64,000 bases of DNA, taken from assembly GCF_024649945.1 (NCBI RefSeq), contig NZ_JANKMS010000010.1, positions 62,001 to 126,000 of the forward strand. The letters are read 5' to 3'. Positions 17,214 to 25,863 of the stretch are shown here, piece after piece; position 1 is the first letter of the stretch, and each line of letters begins with the position of its first letter. Below the pieces are notes generated by a model. That model was given only the letters and a program-made list of their open reading frames with translations. It was not told the DNA's origin and did not search any database. The position numbers and the translations under genes are program-made. This stretch comes from Flavobacterium panacis (GTDB lineage: Bacteria > Bacteroidota > Bacteroidia > Flavobacteriales > Flavobacteriaceae).

Positions 17214-17490
17214 TTTTTTTGCCGCTAAGGCGCAAAGACACTAAGATTTTTGTTCTGGTTTGTAATTTCGAGGAACGAGAAATCTCCATAAGAAGCTCGA
17301 CAAAGATGGGGTCTTTTAGGAACGGAGTTACTCGCGGAGATTTCTCGTTCCTCGAAATGACAAACAATACGGTTACCTTTGGCTTAAAATAAAACTTTGC
17401 GATTCTGCGTCTTCGCGAGATTATTTTAAATGTAATGTAGAAAAAAAAACTTTGCGCCTTAGTGCCTTCGTGGCAAAAACTCAAATAAAA
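17214..17490. repeat. Composite palindromic intergenic repeat, copy 2
   Basis: A 30-bp inverted repeat with one mismatch (17258-17287 with 17336-17365) around a centre nearly identical to copy 1. The unit is preceded by a GCCGCTAAGGCGCAAAGACAC module and followed by GGCTTAAAATAAAACTTTGC, GCGTCTTCGCGAG and a CCTTAGTGCCTTCGTGGC module that pairs with the leading one. It fills most of the gap between GH43 and the CDGSH gene. From 17490 to 17571 only the short leader of the CDGSH gene remains. Confidence 0.85.
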
Positions 17491-17571
17491 TAGAACCAGT
17501 TTAAACTACGTTTCGCGCTTATAAATGACAATATATTTCGCAATCTTTGCAGCCGAAAAAAAACAAAATTT

Positions 17572-17799
17572 ATGAGCAAGACTAAATTAATCATCAATAA
17601 AAACGGTTCTATCAAGATCGAAGGAGATTTTGAAATCATGGATCCAGAAGGAGCACTTTACGGTTTACAAGGAAGATCTGCACTAGGACTTTGCCGTTGT
17701 GGATTGTCTAAAAACAAACCATTCTGCGACGGAGGACACAGAAATAACTTTGAACACGATTCAGTTGCATTCGATTTACCACCGATGAAAACCAATTAA
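17572..17799 (+). CDS. CDGSH iron-sulfur domain protein
   Basis: 75 residues with the 2Fe-2S motif C-x-C-x8-P-x-C-D-G-x2-H, seen as LCRCGLSKNKPFCDGGH (His ligand last). The usual Ser of CDGSH is Gly here, which should not affect the three Cys and one His ligands. Small single-domain CDGSH proteins are thought to take part in electron or cluster transfer. A near-consensus AATCTTTG lies about 25 bp upstream. It is monocistronic with its own terminator. Confidence 0.9.
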   Translation: MSKTKLIINKNGSIKIEGDFEIMDPEGALYGLQGRSALGLCRCGLSKNKPFCDGGHRNNFEHDSVAFDLPPMKTN

Positions 17800-17824
17800 G
17801 AAGTTTTCTAGTTTTAAATAATTT

Positions 17825-17858
17825 AAACCGCATTCTGCCAGATGCGGTTTTTTTATTT
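17825..17858 (+). terminator. Intrinsic terminator after the CDGSH gene
   Basis: A perfect 9-bp stem AAACCGCAT (17825-17833) with 17842-17850, followed by a run of eight or so T residues. Confidence 0.88.
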
Positions 17859-17941
17859 TAGTACTTTATAGAAAAGTTAAAAATTGAAATACAATTATTT
17901 CATTTTGAATTAATTCAGCTAATTTTAAGCCTTCAAAAACA

Positions 17942-19507
17942 ATGTTGCAGTTTATGATGTTTAAAAGACTTTCAATAGGATTCTTTTTTCTTGTTTTGAT
18001 GAATGAAGGAATGGCTCAAAACAAGATTAATCTGTTTTCTGAAATCAATTACAATTCGATTCCAGCTGTTAATTTGAATGAATACAAGTCGGTTCAGGAT
18101 CGTGACAGCCGATTTCAAAATCCTAATATTGCTTTGGGAGTCGGAATTTCAGGCGGTGGATCCAGAGCGCAGTTTTTTAGTCTTGGAGTTCTTTTGGGTT
18201 TGGAAGAAATTCAGGAAGATAAGTCAAATCGTAATTTTTTGAATGAAATCGATTATTTCTCCACGGTTTCTGGAGGATGTTATTCAGCAGGATATTATTT
18301 GACGATTCTGAAAAACAGACTGCAATATGACAATTGTACTTTCAACGAATTTTATTTTTCTAAAGCCGATGCTTTCAAATCAGATGTCAATAAATCGGCT
18401 ACGCTTTTTTCTCTTTTGAATAACAGCAGAAACGAAAAAGGAGAAAAAGTCTCCATGGCCCAGCGATTAGATTTGGAAGTTTTGCAATACGACAGTACCA
18501 ATCCAGACAATCAGAATAAGTTTAAAACACAAATGTTGTTGTCTGATTTCTTTATTCCGAAAGACAGTAAATTAAATCCGCAGTTGCCCATTATGGTGGC
18601 CAACGGAACGGCTTACAACAACGGCGAACGTTTTCCGTTTATGCCGCATATTATTCGTGCTTTAAAAATCAATTCATCTTTGGCTCCCAATAAAGCGTCA
18701 CTTTCGCTTGACGAAAATCAAATTAATAATGGTTACGATTTTCCGCTTACCTACGCTATTACAGCAAGTTCTGCTTTTCCTGGTGTTTTACCAAAAACCA
18801 AATTCGGAATCAAAAATCAGGATAAGATTTTATGTGTGATTGATGGCGGAGCATCGGACAATATGGGATATGAAACGTTGGTAGAACTGCTTCATAACGA
18901 TAAAGTAAATGACAAAAACAAAAGAGCGCTTTTTATTGATTGTTTAGGACAAGGAAAGAAAGCTCCTTTTATAAATGATGGAAAGATTGGATTGCTTTCT
19001 TTGCTGGAAACGGCTTCTTTATATACGGTTCAAACGCGATATATGACTTTTGAAAAAGATGTAGAAAATATTTTGGAAAGATATAAGATTCCGACTTCCA
19101 ACTATCAGATTATTGGTTTTACAACTTTAAGGGATTATTTGCTAACACTGAAAAAAGATCAGGCTTATGATGATTTGGCAGCCGAGCTAAAAAGTACTGA
19201 TGATGAAGCGGCAAGCTGGCTCAAACTGCATAATGATTTTAGAGAAAAACTGATTGAAAAATTTGGTGCTGACCGTTTCAAAAAAGATAAAATAGGAGAG
19301 CCATTACTTTCTAGTTTAGACAAAGAGACGTTTAAGGATTTTGGAGCCAGTGAACTTTTAATGTTGTATGAATACACTTCGCACGTTGAAACCAAACTAA
19401 AAATAACTCCTGAAGAAAAAGAAATGTTATTGCTGTCTGGACGTTTTGCAGCTTATTTGAAAACCAATGAATTGAAAGGTTTACTGGTAGAGAATAAAGG
19501 ATTTTAA
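17942..19507 (+). CDS. Secreted patatin-like phospholipase
   Basis: 521 residues. An N-terminal signal peptide (core SIGFFFLVLMNEGMAQ; Met1, Met5 or Met6 could start it) precedes a patatin/cPLA2-type domain. The oxyanion loop is GVGISGGGSRAQFF (66-79), the nucleophile Ser110 lies in STVSGGCYS, and the catalytic Asp lies in VIDGGASDNMGYE (near 302). The DGGxxDNxG form is closer to cPLA2-like and long patatin proteins than to plant patatins. It hydrolyses acyl esters, probably of phospholipids, in the periplasm or outside. The C-terminal 120 residues are helical and have no recognised domain. The gene stands alone. Confidence 0.88.
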   Translation: MLQFMMFKRLSIGFFFLVLMNEGMAQNKINLFSEINYNSIPAVNLNEYKSVQDRDSRFQNPNIALGVGISGGGSRAQFFSLGVLLGLEEIQEDKSNRNFLNEIDYFSTVSGGCYSAGYYLTILKNRLQYDNCTFNEFYFSKADAFKSDVNKSATLFSLLNNSRNEKGEKVSMAQRLDLEVLQYDSTNPDNQNKFKTQMLLSDFFIPKDSKLNPQLPIMVANGTAYNNGERFPFMPHIIRALKINSSLAPNKASLSLDENQINNGYDFPLTYAITASSAFPGVLPKTKFGIKNQDKILCVIDGGASDNMGYETLVELLHNDKVNDKNKRALFIDCLGQGKKAPFINDGKIGLLSLLETASLYTVQTRYMTFEKDVENILERYKIPTSNYQIIGFTTLRDYLLTLKKDQAYDDLAAELKSTDDEAASWLKLHNDFREKLIEKFGADRFKKDKIGEPLLSSLDKETFKDFGASELLMLYEYTSHVETKLKITPEEKEMLLLSGRFAAYLKTNELKGLLVENKGF

Positions 19508-19573
19508 ACTCAGCGTAGTTTTGTTAAAGCTTGAAACGTTTTTAGCTAAAGCTGTGGATGATTCAAAACAGAT

Positions 19574-20023
19574 TTATTCCTCAAAAATAACCTTTTTCTC
19601 TGTCTTGTCTGTTTTGATAATGTCGTAAGGTCTGGATACTTTTAAAGTACTATTACCGTTTTTTAATCTTTCGACTTTTACAATTATAGTATTTCGATTT
19701 TCGGTAATTTCAACAATATCAATAGAATGTCCTTCGGTGTTTTGAGTTTTGTCTATAACAGCAATCACTTGATATTTACTAAAATTAATGTTTATTTCTT
19801 TAAAGTCTTTAGATAAATTGGTAGAAACGTTCATTTCTGCAATTAATTTATCCCAAGCTTTCTGATCTTTAATAATTAAATGGATTGGAGCAAGAGTTTC
19901 ATCATTTGGAAAAGAATCTCCTTTAGCAATTAACGAATATTGCACATCAGAATTTGGCAAATCGTCTTTGTCGCAACTTGTTAAAGCTAGCAATATGCTA
20001 AATATTAGGATAATCCTTTTCAT
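19574..20023 (-). CDS. Lipoprotein with PrcB-like C-terminal domain
   Basis: 149 residues with a lipoprotein signal (MKRIILIFSILLALTSC, then DKDD). The acidic DKDD after the Cys fits a surface-export signal in Bacteroidota. The C-terminal half (YQVIAVIDKTQNTEGHSIDI, VEITENRNTIIVKVE, RPYDIIKTDKTEKKVIFEE) follows the pattern of the PrcB C-terminal domain, named for the Treponema dentilysin complex subunit. Function here is unknown. No partner protease gene is adjacent. The region upstream (20024-20180) has an 18-bp palindrome AGAACTTTATAAAGTTCT at 20044-20061. Confidence 0.7.
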   Translation of the reverse strand: MKRIILIFSILLALTSCDKDDLPNSDVQYSLIAKGDSFPNDETLAPIHLIIKDQKAWDKLIAEMNVSTNLSKDFKEININFSKYQVIAVIDKTQNTEGHSIDIVEITENRNTIIVKVERLKNGNSTLKVSRPYDIIKTDKTEKKVIFEE

Positions 20024-20180
20024 GTTTTGTGGTTTTGGTTGCGAGAACTTTATAAAGTTCTGTTTATTAAAAAGATGCTATTCTTTTTAAATGGTTGCGT
20101 TCAAGTGAAATTAAACTTTTAGATCACTTCCCGATATAACGTAAGTTTTGATTAAAAATTGTGATAGACATCAAAAAAAA

Positions 20181-20615
20181 TCACTTTATTTCTTTTCCCT
20201 CTTCATTCATTAGCATTTGTTCTCTAATATAAGTCTGAAAAGATTTATTTGTATAATAGAGTTCACCACTTTCATGCCAAAATTCTACCACTTTTCCATC
20301 ATTTTTATCAAAGTCAAATCCGGAAAAATCTCCAGAAAAATTATCTCCAAAAAAATAAACATTTGCTTTTAATTCGTAATGATCTTCCAAACCCAAATCT
20401 TCTAAGTCGAACAATGAAGATGTAATATTGAATTGAGATTCTCTAAAACTTCCTGAACCAATTTCCTGTAAATAAATTAAATAATCCTCTGGTAGTTTAG
20501 GATATTCTGATAGGAGATTATTAATCTCTTCAGGGTTTAAGGTTTCTCTTTTGTTTACTACATTGTTGGTTTCAACATTTTTAAGGAATTCTTTTTCTAA
20601 GTTATAAATGGACAT
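20181..20615 (-). CDS. SMI1/KNR4 (SUKH) family protein
   Basis: 144 residues, no signal peptide. The SUKH fold is indicated by the N-terminal helix with LNPEEINNLLSEYPKLPEDY, then YLQEIGSGSF, and by the beta-strands ANVYFFGDNFSGDFSGFDF and GKVVEFWHESGELYYTNKSF leading into a final helix. SUKH proteins are common immunity proteins to polymorphic nuclease toxins, but many are orphan. No toxin gene is seen nearby. It lies 38 bp downstream of an unknown 364-residue gene, probably on one transcript. Confidence 0.8.
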   Translation of the reverse strand: MSIYNLEKEFLKNVETNNVVNKRETLNPEEINNLLSEYPKLPEDYLIYLQEIGSGSFRESQFNITSSLFDLEDLGLEDHYELKANVYFFGDNFSGDFSGFDFDKNDGKVVEFWHESGELYYTNKSFQTYIREQMLMNEEGKEIK

Positions 20616-20653
20616 AAATAATGAATAGTTTTAAATGTTTTGAGTAATTGCGT

Positions 20654-21748
20654 CTATTTTAATTCTCTATTCAAAGTTATTATTTTATTGTTTTTAATAT
20701 GTCTATCTGTTAGTGGATAAAACACAATTAAAAAATTATTTTCCTTTGTTTTGTTTATACTAGAAATTATTAGGTTTTCTGTTGGCATTTCTAAAACTTC
20801 GTTTGTTATTAAGTTTTTGTAACCGTTCACTTCTTTACTATAAAAGAAATCAAATATATTTTCATTTTGTAAAGTAAGCCAGCCATTACCGAATTCTGTA
20901 TTAAATCGTATTACATACGTATCTCTTGAAATTTTTTCGGGTCTCCAAGTGTTGAAAAACGGATCTTTAAATCGAAGTAAATCTTTGTATTTTAAATTGT
21001 TATTTGAATCGATTTCTACAATGCCTATTTTATCTTCTTTTTGATAGAAAAAACTTGATGTGCGTTCAAATGATAAAGTTAAAATCTGATCAATGTATTC
21101 GCCATCAGATTTGATTTTTCTCTCTTTTAAAATATTTCCTTTCTCATCGATCTGTCTGTGAAGCCAAAAAGAATCTTGAATGGACAATAGATGAATCTCA
21201 TTATTTGATATAAATATTTTATTGTTTTTTGGAAAAGGAACTTTTACGTTATGTTTCTTTTTAATTGTTCTTCCATTAAATTCTATTGCCAGAATCTTGT
21301 CAGGTTTTGTTTCTGACCAAGTGTCGCTATCATAGAAAATAGAATACTGATTGGCAATGCCAATAAAATCACCAGTAAAAGGTTTATTGCCTTTAGGATT
21401 GTCTTCATTCTGCCTATTAAAAACAGGTAAAGAAATTTCTAGTTCCTTATCAGGATTGTACGGAATTATTGAGACGTAATTTTCCAATTCAGGATTTAGA
21501 AATAAAGTTGGTAATATTCCGTCTTCTTCCAAATAACTCTCAGAGTTTCCTTCATTGTCAATTATGGTGTAGACTAATTGATAAGTTCCATTGACACTAT
21601 AAATATAGTTTGCTAAAAGACTTTTATTATCATGATATATACTGTCCTTTGTCGAAATTTCTACTTCTGTTTCAAGTGTTGTTAGAATTCCAAAGTCAGT
21701 ATGCTGTATATTGGATTTAAATGGATTTATTTTAATAATGTTTTTCAT
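20654..21748 (-). CDS. Hypothetical protein, partner of the SUKH gene
   Basis: 364 residues with no signal peptide, membrane segment or motif that I recognise. The sequence alternates short hydrophobic strands with Asn/Lys/Glu-rich turns (for example NKIFISNNEIHLLSIQDSFWLHRQID), which suggests a cytoplasmic beta-rich or propeller-like fold; this is inference. It is the first gene of a two-gene unit with the SUKH protein, and a -7 element sits upstream at 21799-21806. A toxin role cannot be supported: there is no catalytic motif or typical toxin architecture. Confidence 0.7.
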   Translation of the reverse strand: MKNIIKINPFKSNIQHTDFGILTTLETEVEISTKDSIYHDNKSLLANYIYSVNGTYQLVYTIIDNEGNSESYLEEDGILPTLFLNPELENYVSIIPYNPDKELEISLPVFNRQNEDNPKGNKPFTGDFIGIANQYSIFYDSDTWSETKPDKILAIEFNGRTIKKKHNVKVPFPKNNKIFISNNEIHLLSIQDSFWLHRQIDEKGNILKERKIKSDGEYIDQILTLSFERTSSFFYQKEDKIGIVEIDSNNNLKYKDLLRFKDPFFNTWRPEKISRDTYVIRFNTEFGNGWLTLQNENIFDFFYSKEVNGYKNLITNEVLEMPTENLIISSINKTKENNFLIVFYPLTDRHIKNNKIITLNRELK

Positions 21749-21798
21749 GTTCTTAAATTCAGAATTATAAAACGGGTACTAAAAAGTATGATTTAGAG

Positions 21799-21806
21799 CA
21801 AATGTA
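21799..21806 (-). promoter_or_regulatory. -7 element for the hypothetical/SUKH unit
   Basis: TACATTTG on the minus strand (exact TAnnTTTG), about 50 bp before the ATG at 21748. Confidence 0.45.
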
Positions 21807-21909
21807 GTAATCCTTTTCTTTCTTTTGTGGTTTTTAAAATTTAAAAAAGGACACTTATAGAATATTTTATTCGAAATTTGCAAAAGCAATCCTTAAACAA
21901 AAAACTCAA

Positions 21910-22449
21910 ATGGAATTCGGTAAAATCATTATTTCAGAAACAGCAGCAAACAGCGAAAATCCTCAAGACGTTGTTAATTCGAATATTTCGGTAATCAATC
22001 TAATGCGTGAAGAAAAAATAGACGATGATTTGATTCACGAAGATGCTTTAATGAGTTATTATTTAGATTTTTATGCTTCTAAATATACGGAAGGAAATTT
22101 TTCGAAATTTGTTCACGATTCAGGTTGGAACAAAGAATTGAATGAATTGATTGAAGAAGGTTTAGCTTTAATCGGTGCCGAAAAACATTTGGAATTATTT
22201 AAAGAACAAAGTAGAAAACTACGTTTGCAGAGTACTATTAAACTTGGAAAATTTCTACAGGCAAAGTTTGAAACTCCAAATCCGTTACGTGATCTTTTAA
22301 ATAATAATACTTATTTTGAATTGGATGAAAATCTGGTCGAATTAAATGCAGCTTTTTTAAAGTCACATCCAGATACAGAAGTGCTTTCGGTAGAAGAAAT
22401 GTTTAAAGCTCTGGAAGAATTTGTTGGTCACGAAATCAAAAGAGATTAA
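21910..22449 (+). CDS. DUF4375 (DMP19-like) protein
   Basis: 179 residues, all-helical and cytoplasmic. The block YYLDFYASKYTEGNFSKFVH followed by DSGWNKELNELIEEGLALIGAEKH matches the DMP19/DUF4375 pattern, in which an aromatic-rich helix is followed by GxFSQF[VF]xN-type sequence. Family function is unknown; DMP19 itself is described as a DNA-mimic protein, but that role should not be assumed here. It is monocistronic, divergent from the SUKH unit. A near-consensus GAAATTTG lies about 25 bp before the start. Confidence 0.7.
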   Translation: MEFGKIIISETAANSENPQDVVNSNISVINLMREEKIDDDLIHEDALMSYYLDFYASKYTEGNFSKFVHDSGWNKELNELIEEGLALIGAEKHLELFKEQSRKLRLQSTIKLGKFLQAKFETPNPLRDLLNNNTYFELDENLVELNAAFLKSHPDTEVLSVEEMFKALEEFVGHEIKRD

Positions 22450-22551
22450 GATTTTAAACAGTAAAATTCAATTTTAGATAAGAAAAACAAACTCTTTTTG
22501 GCGCATTGATTTGATGTTTTAATTTTTTTAAGATGTTTTGTAAGAAAAGTA

Positions 22552-22559
22552 TATATTTG
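22552..22559 (+). promoter_or_regulatory. -7 element for the lipoprotein gene at 22590
   Basis: TATATTTG (exact TAnnTTTG). It lies inside the longer open frame that begins at 22533 and so excludes that start. Confidence 0.5.
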
Positions 22560-22589
22560 GAGAACCCAAAATATTCTACAAACAAATCG

Positions 22590-23516
22590 ATGCCTATGAG
22601 AAAAATTGTACTCTTAAGTGGAGTTTTAGCGTTTTTATTCGCTTGTGGTAAAAGCGAAAAGACGAAGAACGAAGCAGAAATTCAGAATCAGGAACTTCTT
22701 TCGCTGATAGAAACAGATACAAATGTGAATAAAAAAGAGTTTAAAAAACTCATTTTTAAAAATCTGGATAATATAGAGGAGTCGCAAGAGTTGAATCTTC
22801 CATTGCTTTCAAAAGTCGCATCCAATCTAAAAATTAAATATTCAAATATTAAAATTGATGAGACCAGTTCTATAAACTATGATGATAAGACTGCTTTTTT
22901 TGTCTTAACTATTGTAGAGCATAATAAGAAAAAGCAACATTTGGATGATTACGAAAATTTAGGTAATTATTTTCAACGTAAATATTTGTTTGTAGATCGC
23001 GAAAGCGGGAATGTGATTGCAGAAGAGTTTGATGCGAATTTAGGATATTATCATAATGAAGCCATTCGTTTTTCTAAATCTCATATTTTGAAAAATCTGG
23101 TTTATCTTAACGAAAATACTCCTGCTGTCGGTTTTTATACAGAAGCCAGCGCAAGCAGCAGAATAGTTTTGTACAACGAGCAGAAATTCACTCTAATTAC
23201 TCTTGCAGATAACGAAATTAAGAAAGTTTTATACGAATATCCAATTCGACTGACTAATGGAGATTCGAACGGAAGCGGAACCTATCAGATTGAAACTCTG
23301 GAGACCGGCATGAGTTTGGGAGATCAGAAAACTAATGGCTTTTTTGATTTAATTGTGACTAAAAATTTCTCTTACGAAGAAGCCATCGAAGACAGTTTAG
23401 AAAGCGAAATGGAAGAAAACAAAGAACTCAAAATCAAAAAGGAATCTGAAAAACTAAAGTTCAACGGAAGGGAATATGCTTTTCATAGAGACGACAGACA
23501 TCGTTTTCTGGAATAA
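22590..23516 (+). CDS. Lipoprotein of unknown function
   Basis: 308 residues from ATG 22590 (ATG 22596 is equally likely). A lipoprotein signal MPMRKIVLLSGVLAFLFAC is followed by GKSEKTKNEAEI. The body is charged and has no recognised domain; repeated Tyr/Asn-rich strands (NYDDKTAFFVLTIVEHN, FYTEASASSRIVLYNEQKF) suggest a beta-rich periplasmic or surface domain. The last 45 residues form a Glu/Lys-rich helix. An open frame extends to 22533, but the -7 element lies within it. It precedes serS, which has its own promoter. Confidence 0.75.
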   Translation: MPMRKIVLLSGVLAFLFACGKSEKTKNEAEIQNQELLSLIETDTNVNKKEFKKLIFKNLDNIEESQELNLPLLSKVASNLKIKYSNIKIDETSSINYDDKTAFFVLTIVEHNKKKQHLDDYENLGNYFQRKYLFVDRESGNVIAEEFDANLGYYHNEAIRFSKSHILKNLVYLNENTPAVGFYTEASASSRIVLYNEQKFTLITLADNEIKKVLYEYPIRLTNGDSNGSGTYQIETLETGMSLGDQKTNGFFDLIVTKNFSYEEAIEDSLESEMEENKELKIKKESEKLKFNGREYAFHRDDRHRFLE

Positions 23517-23628
23517 AAAAATAGAAATTTCAAAATAACAGCAAAGGCACTTTTAAGGTGCTTTTGTTGTTTATAAGAGATTTCAGTTTTACTGCAAAAC
23601 TTTGACCTATTGTTAACAAACATTTCAT

Positions 23629-23636
23629 TAAATTTG
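23629..23636 (+). promoter_or_regulatory. -7 element for serS
   Basis: TAAATTTG (exact TAnnTTTG), with a TTG 16 bp upstream in TATTGTTAAC. About 40 bp before the serS ATG. Confidence 0.55.
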
Positions 23637-23676
23637 CTTCCGTTATAAAAAATACAATAGTTATAAAAATCAAGCT

Positions 23677-24948
23677 ATGTTACAAATTGCATTTATTAGA
23701 GAAAATCAAGAGAAAGTAATCAAAGCTTTAGCAAAACGAAATATCGATGCTAAAAGCGTTGTTGAAGAAGTGGTTCAATTAGACGAAAATCGTCGTGCTG
23801 CACAGGTAGAATTAGACAATACTTTATCAGAATCTAATAAATTGTCCAAAGATATTGGTGAATTGATGAAAGCTGGTGAGAAAGCTAAAGCAGCAATCTT
23901 AAAAGAAAAAACAGTTTCACTAAAAGAGAAAAGTAAAGAACTGAGCGAAAAAGCAGATGCTTTGGCTGTTGAGTTGACTAATAAATTATACACTTTACCA
24001 AACCTTCCGGCAGATATTGTTCCTGAAGGAAAAACGCCAGATGATAACTTAAATGTTTTTCAAGAAGGAGATATTCCAGTTTTACATGAAGGTGCTCAAC
24101 CACACTGGGAATTGGTAAAGAAATATGATATTATCGATTTTGAGTTGGGTGTAAAAATCACTGGAGCAGGATTTCCAGTTTACAAAGGGAAAGGGGCTCG
24201 TTTACAACGTGCATTAATCAACTACTTTTTAGACAAAAATACGGCTGCAGGATATAATGAAGTTCAGGTTCCTCATTTGGTAAATGAGGCTTCAGGATTT
24301 GGAACAGGACAATTGCCAGATAAAGAAGGACAAATGTATCATTCTACAATTGATGATTTATATTTGATTCCAACGGCTGAGGTTCCAGTTACAAACTTGT
24401 TCCGCGATGTTATTTTAAACGAAAGTGATCTTCCTGTTTTACATACAGCGTATACACCATGTTTCCGCCGTGAAGCAGGTTCTTACGGAGCACACGTTCG
24501 CGGATTAAACCGTTTGCACCAATTTGATAAAGTAGAAATTGTTCGTGTAGAGCACCCAGATAATTCTTATGCGGCACTTGACGGAATGGTTGAACACGTA
24601 AAAGAGATTCTTCAAGAATTGAAATTGCCATATAGAGTTTTACGTCTTTGTGGAGGTGATATGGGATTCACATCCGCTTTGACTTATGATTTTGAAGTGT
24701 TTTCTACTGCACAAGATCGTTGGTTAGAAATCAGTTCTGTTTCTAACTTTGAGACTTTCCAAGCAAATCGTTTGAAATTACGTTTCAAAGACAAAGATGG
24801 AAAAAATCAATTGGCTCACACTCTTAACGGAAGTTCATTAGCGCTTCCACGTGTTTTAGCTGGAATTATTGAAAACTACCAAACTCCAGAAGGAATCGTA
24901 ATCCCAGAGGTTTTACGTCCTTACTGCGGATTTGATATTATAAACTAG
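23677..24948 (+). CDS. serS: Seryl-tRNA synthetase
   Basis: 423 residues. An N-terminal antiparallel coiled-coil arm that holds the long variable arm of tRNA-Ser (about 28-100, Glu/Lys/Leu heptads) is followed by a class II catalytic core. Motif 2 is seen in FRREAGSYGAHVRGLNRLHQF split over 262-282, and motif 3 in the TLNGSSLALPRVLAGIIENY region. The reaction is activation of Ser and transfer to tRNA-Ser and tRNA-Sec. Length and motifs are normal. It heads the forward block leading to lgt. Confidence 0.97.
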   Translation: MLQIAFIRENQEKVIKALAKRNIDAKSVVEEVVQLDENRRAAQVELDNTLSESNKLSKDIGELMKAGEKAKAAILKEKTVSLKEKSKELSEKADALAVELTNKLYTLPNLPADIVPEGKTPDDNLNVFQEGDIPVLHEGAQPHWELVKKYDIIDFELGVKITGAGFPVYKGKGARLQRALINYFLDKNTAAGYNEVQVPHLVNEASGFGTGQLPDKEGQMYHSTIDDLYLIPTAEVPVTNLFRDVILNESDLPVLHTAYTPCFRREAGSYGAHVRGLNRLHQFDKVEIVRVEHPDNSYAALDGMVEHVKEILQELKLPYRVLRLCGGDMGFTSALTYDFEVFSTAQDRWLEISSVSNFETFQANRLKLRFKDKDGKNQLAHTLNGSSLALPRVLAGIIENYQTPEGIVIPEVLRPYCGFDIIN

Positions 24949-24954
24949 TTTTTA

Positions 24955-25032
24955 GTTTACAGTCACAGTCCCAGTTTTCGGTAAAGAAAACTGGGACGGC
25001 GACTGAAAACTGAGACTGAAAACTGACACTAA
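24955..25032. repeat. Hairpin plus AGTTTACAGT/GACTGAAAAC repeats
   Basis: A perfect 12-bp stem GTCCCAGTTTTC (24968-24979) with 24986-24997 is followed by tandem GACTGAAAACTGA units up to the lgt start. The stem could act as a terminator for serS or as an attenuator before lgt. The same word family reappears after lgt. Confidence 0.7.
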
Positions 25033-25863
25033 ATGAAAAACGGTATCTTAAACTGGAACGTGGATCCCGTTATATTCTGGATTACAGATAGTTTTCCTCT
25101 TAAATATTACGGAGCTCTTTTTGCCTGCGGACTTCTTCTCGGGTTTTATATCGTAAGAAACATTTATAAAAAAGAAAATCTTTCCTTAGACAATCTCGAT
25201 TCTTTACTTATTTATGTCATTGTCGGAACCGTTTTAGGTGCAAGACTTGGACATTGTTTCTTTTATGAGCCAGATTATTTCTTTAAACATCCGATAGAAA
25301 TTCTTTTACCAATTCAAAAAATAAAAGGAGCGTATCAATTTGTGGGTTATCAAGGTTTGGCAAGTCATGGAGGTTCGATTGGAGTGATTACGGCAATGAT
25401 TTTATATTGTCGAAAATATAAAGTACAATTCTTAGGACTTTTGGATAAAATGGCAGTTGCAGTTCCTGTAACGGGCGCTTTTATCAGAATGGGAAATTTT
25501 ATGAATTCTGAAATCTACGGAAAACCAACCAACGGAAGTTGGGGAGTAGTTTTTCAAAGAGACGATTTGATTCCGAGACATCCAACACAATTGTATGAAG
25601 CTTTTGCCTATGTATTGATTTTCGTAGTCCTGTTTTATATGTATAAATCGGAGAAAATTAGAAATGCGCAGGGATTAATCTTTGGAACTTTCTTAACTTT
25701 ATTATTTACAGCTCGTTTTATAATTGAATTTTTCAAAGAAAACCAAGAAGCTTTCGAGAATAATATGCTGATTAATATGGGACAGATTTTGAGTATTCCC
25801 TTTATTTTAATTGGTTTAGGATTGATTTTTTGGAAAAATTTTAAAAGTCCCAGTTTACAGTGA
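25033..25863 (+). CDS. lgt: Prolipoprotein diacylglyceryl transferase
   Basis: 276 residues with seven predicted membrane helices. It transfers diacylglyceryl from phosphatidylglycerol to the lipobox Cys of prolipoproteins, the first step of lipoprotein maturation. Family signatures: YGALFACGLLLGF near the N-terminus, HGG at 112-114 (SHGGSIG), the Lgt signature RMGNFMNSE (152-160), and RHPTQLYEAF with its conserved Arg-His-Pro. This window encodes many substrates of this enzyme. It is flanked on both sides by AGTTTACAGT-type repeats. Confidence 0.96.
   Translation: MKNGILNWNVDPVIFWITDSFPLKYYGALFACGLLLGFYIVRNIYKKENLSLDNLDSLLIYVIVGTVLGARLGHCFFYEPDYFFKHPIEILLPIQKIKGAYQFVGYQGLASHGGSIGVITAMILYCRKYKVQFLGLLDKMAVAVPVTGAFIRMGNFMNSEIYGKPTNGSWGVVFQRDDLIPRHPTQLYEAFAYVLIFVVLFYMYKSEKIRNAQGLIFGTFLTLLFTARFIIEFFKENQEAFENNMLINMGQILSIPFILIGLGLIFWKNFKSPSLQ

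Noticed and set aside
17185..17484. 99-codon minus-strand frame inside repeat copy 2
   Set aside because: It is a translation of the palindromic repeat, with no start signal or similarity.
15300..17490. Repeats around GH43 considered as IS ends or a transposon
   Set aside because: There is no transposase gene, and the repeats contain internal palindromes rather than terminal inverted repeats of one element.
20654..21748. 364-residue gene considered as a polymorphic toxin
   Set aside because: It has no secretion signal, repeat region or catalytic motif; only its position next to a SUKH gene pointed that way.
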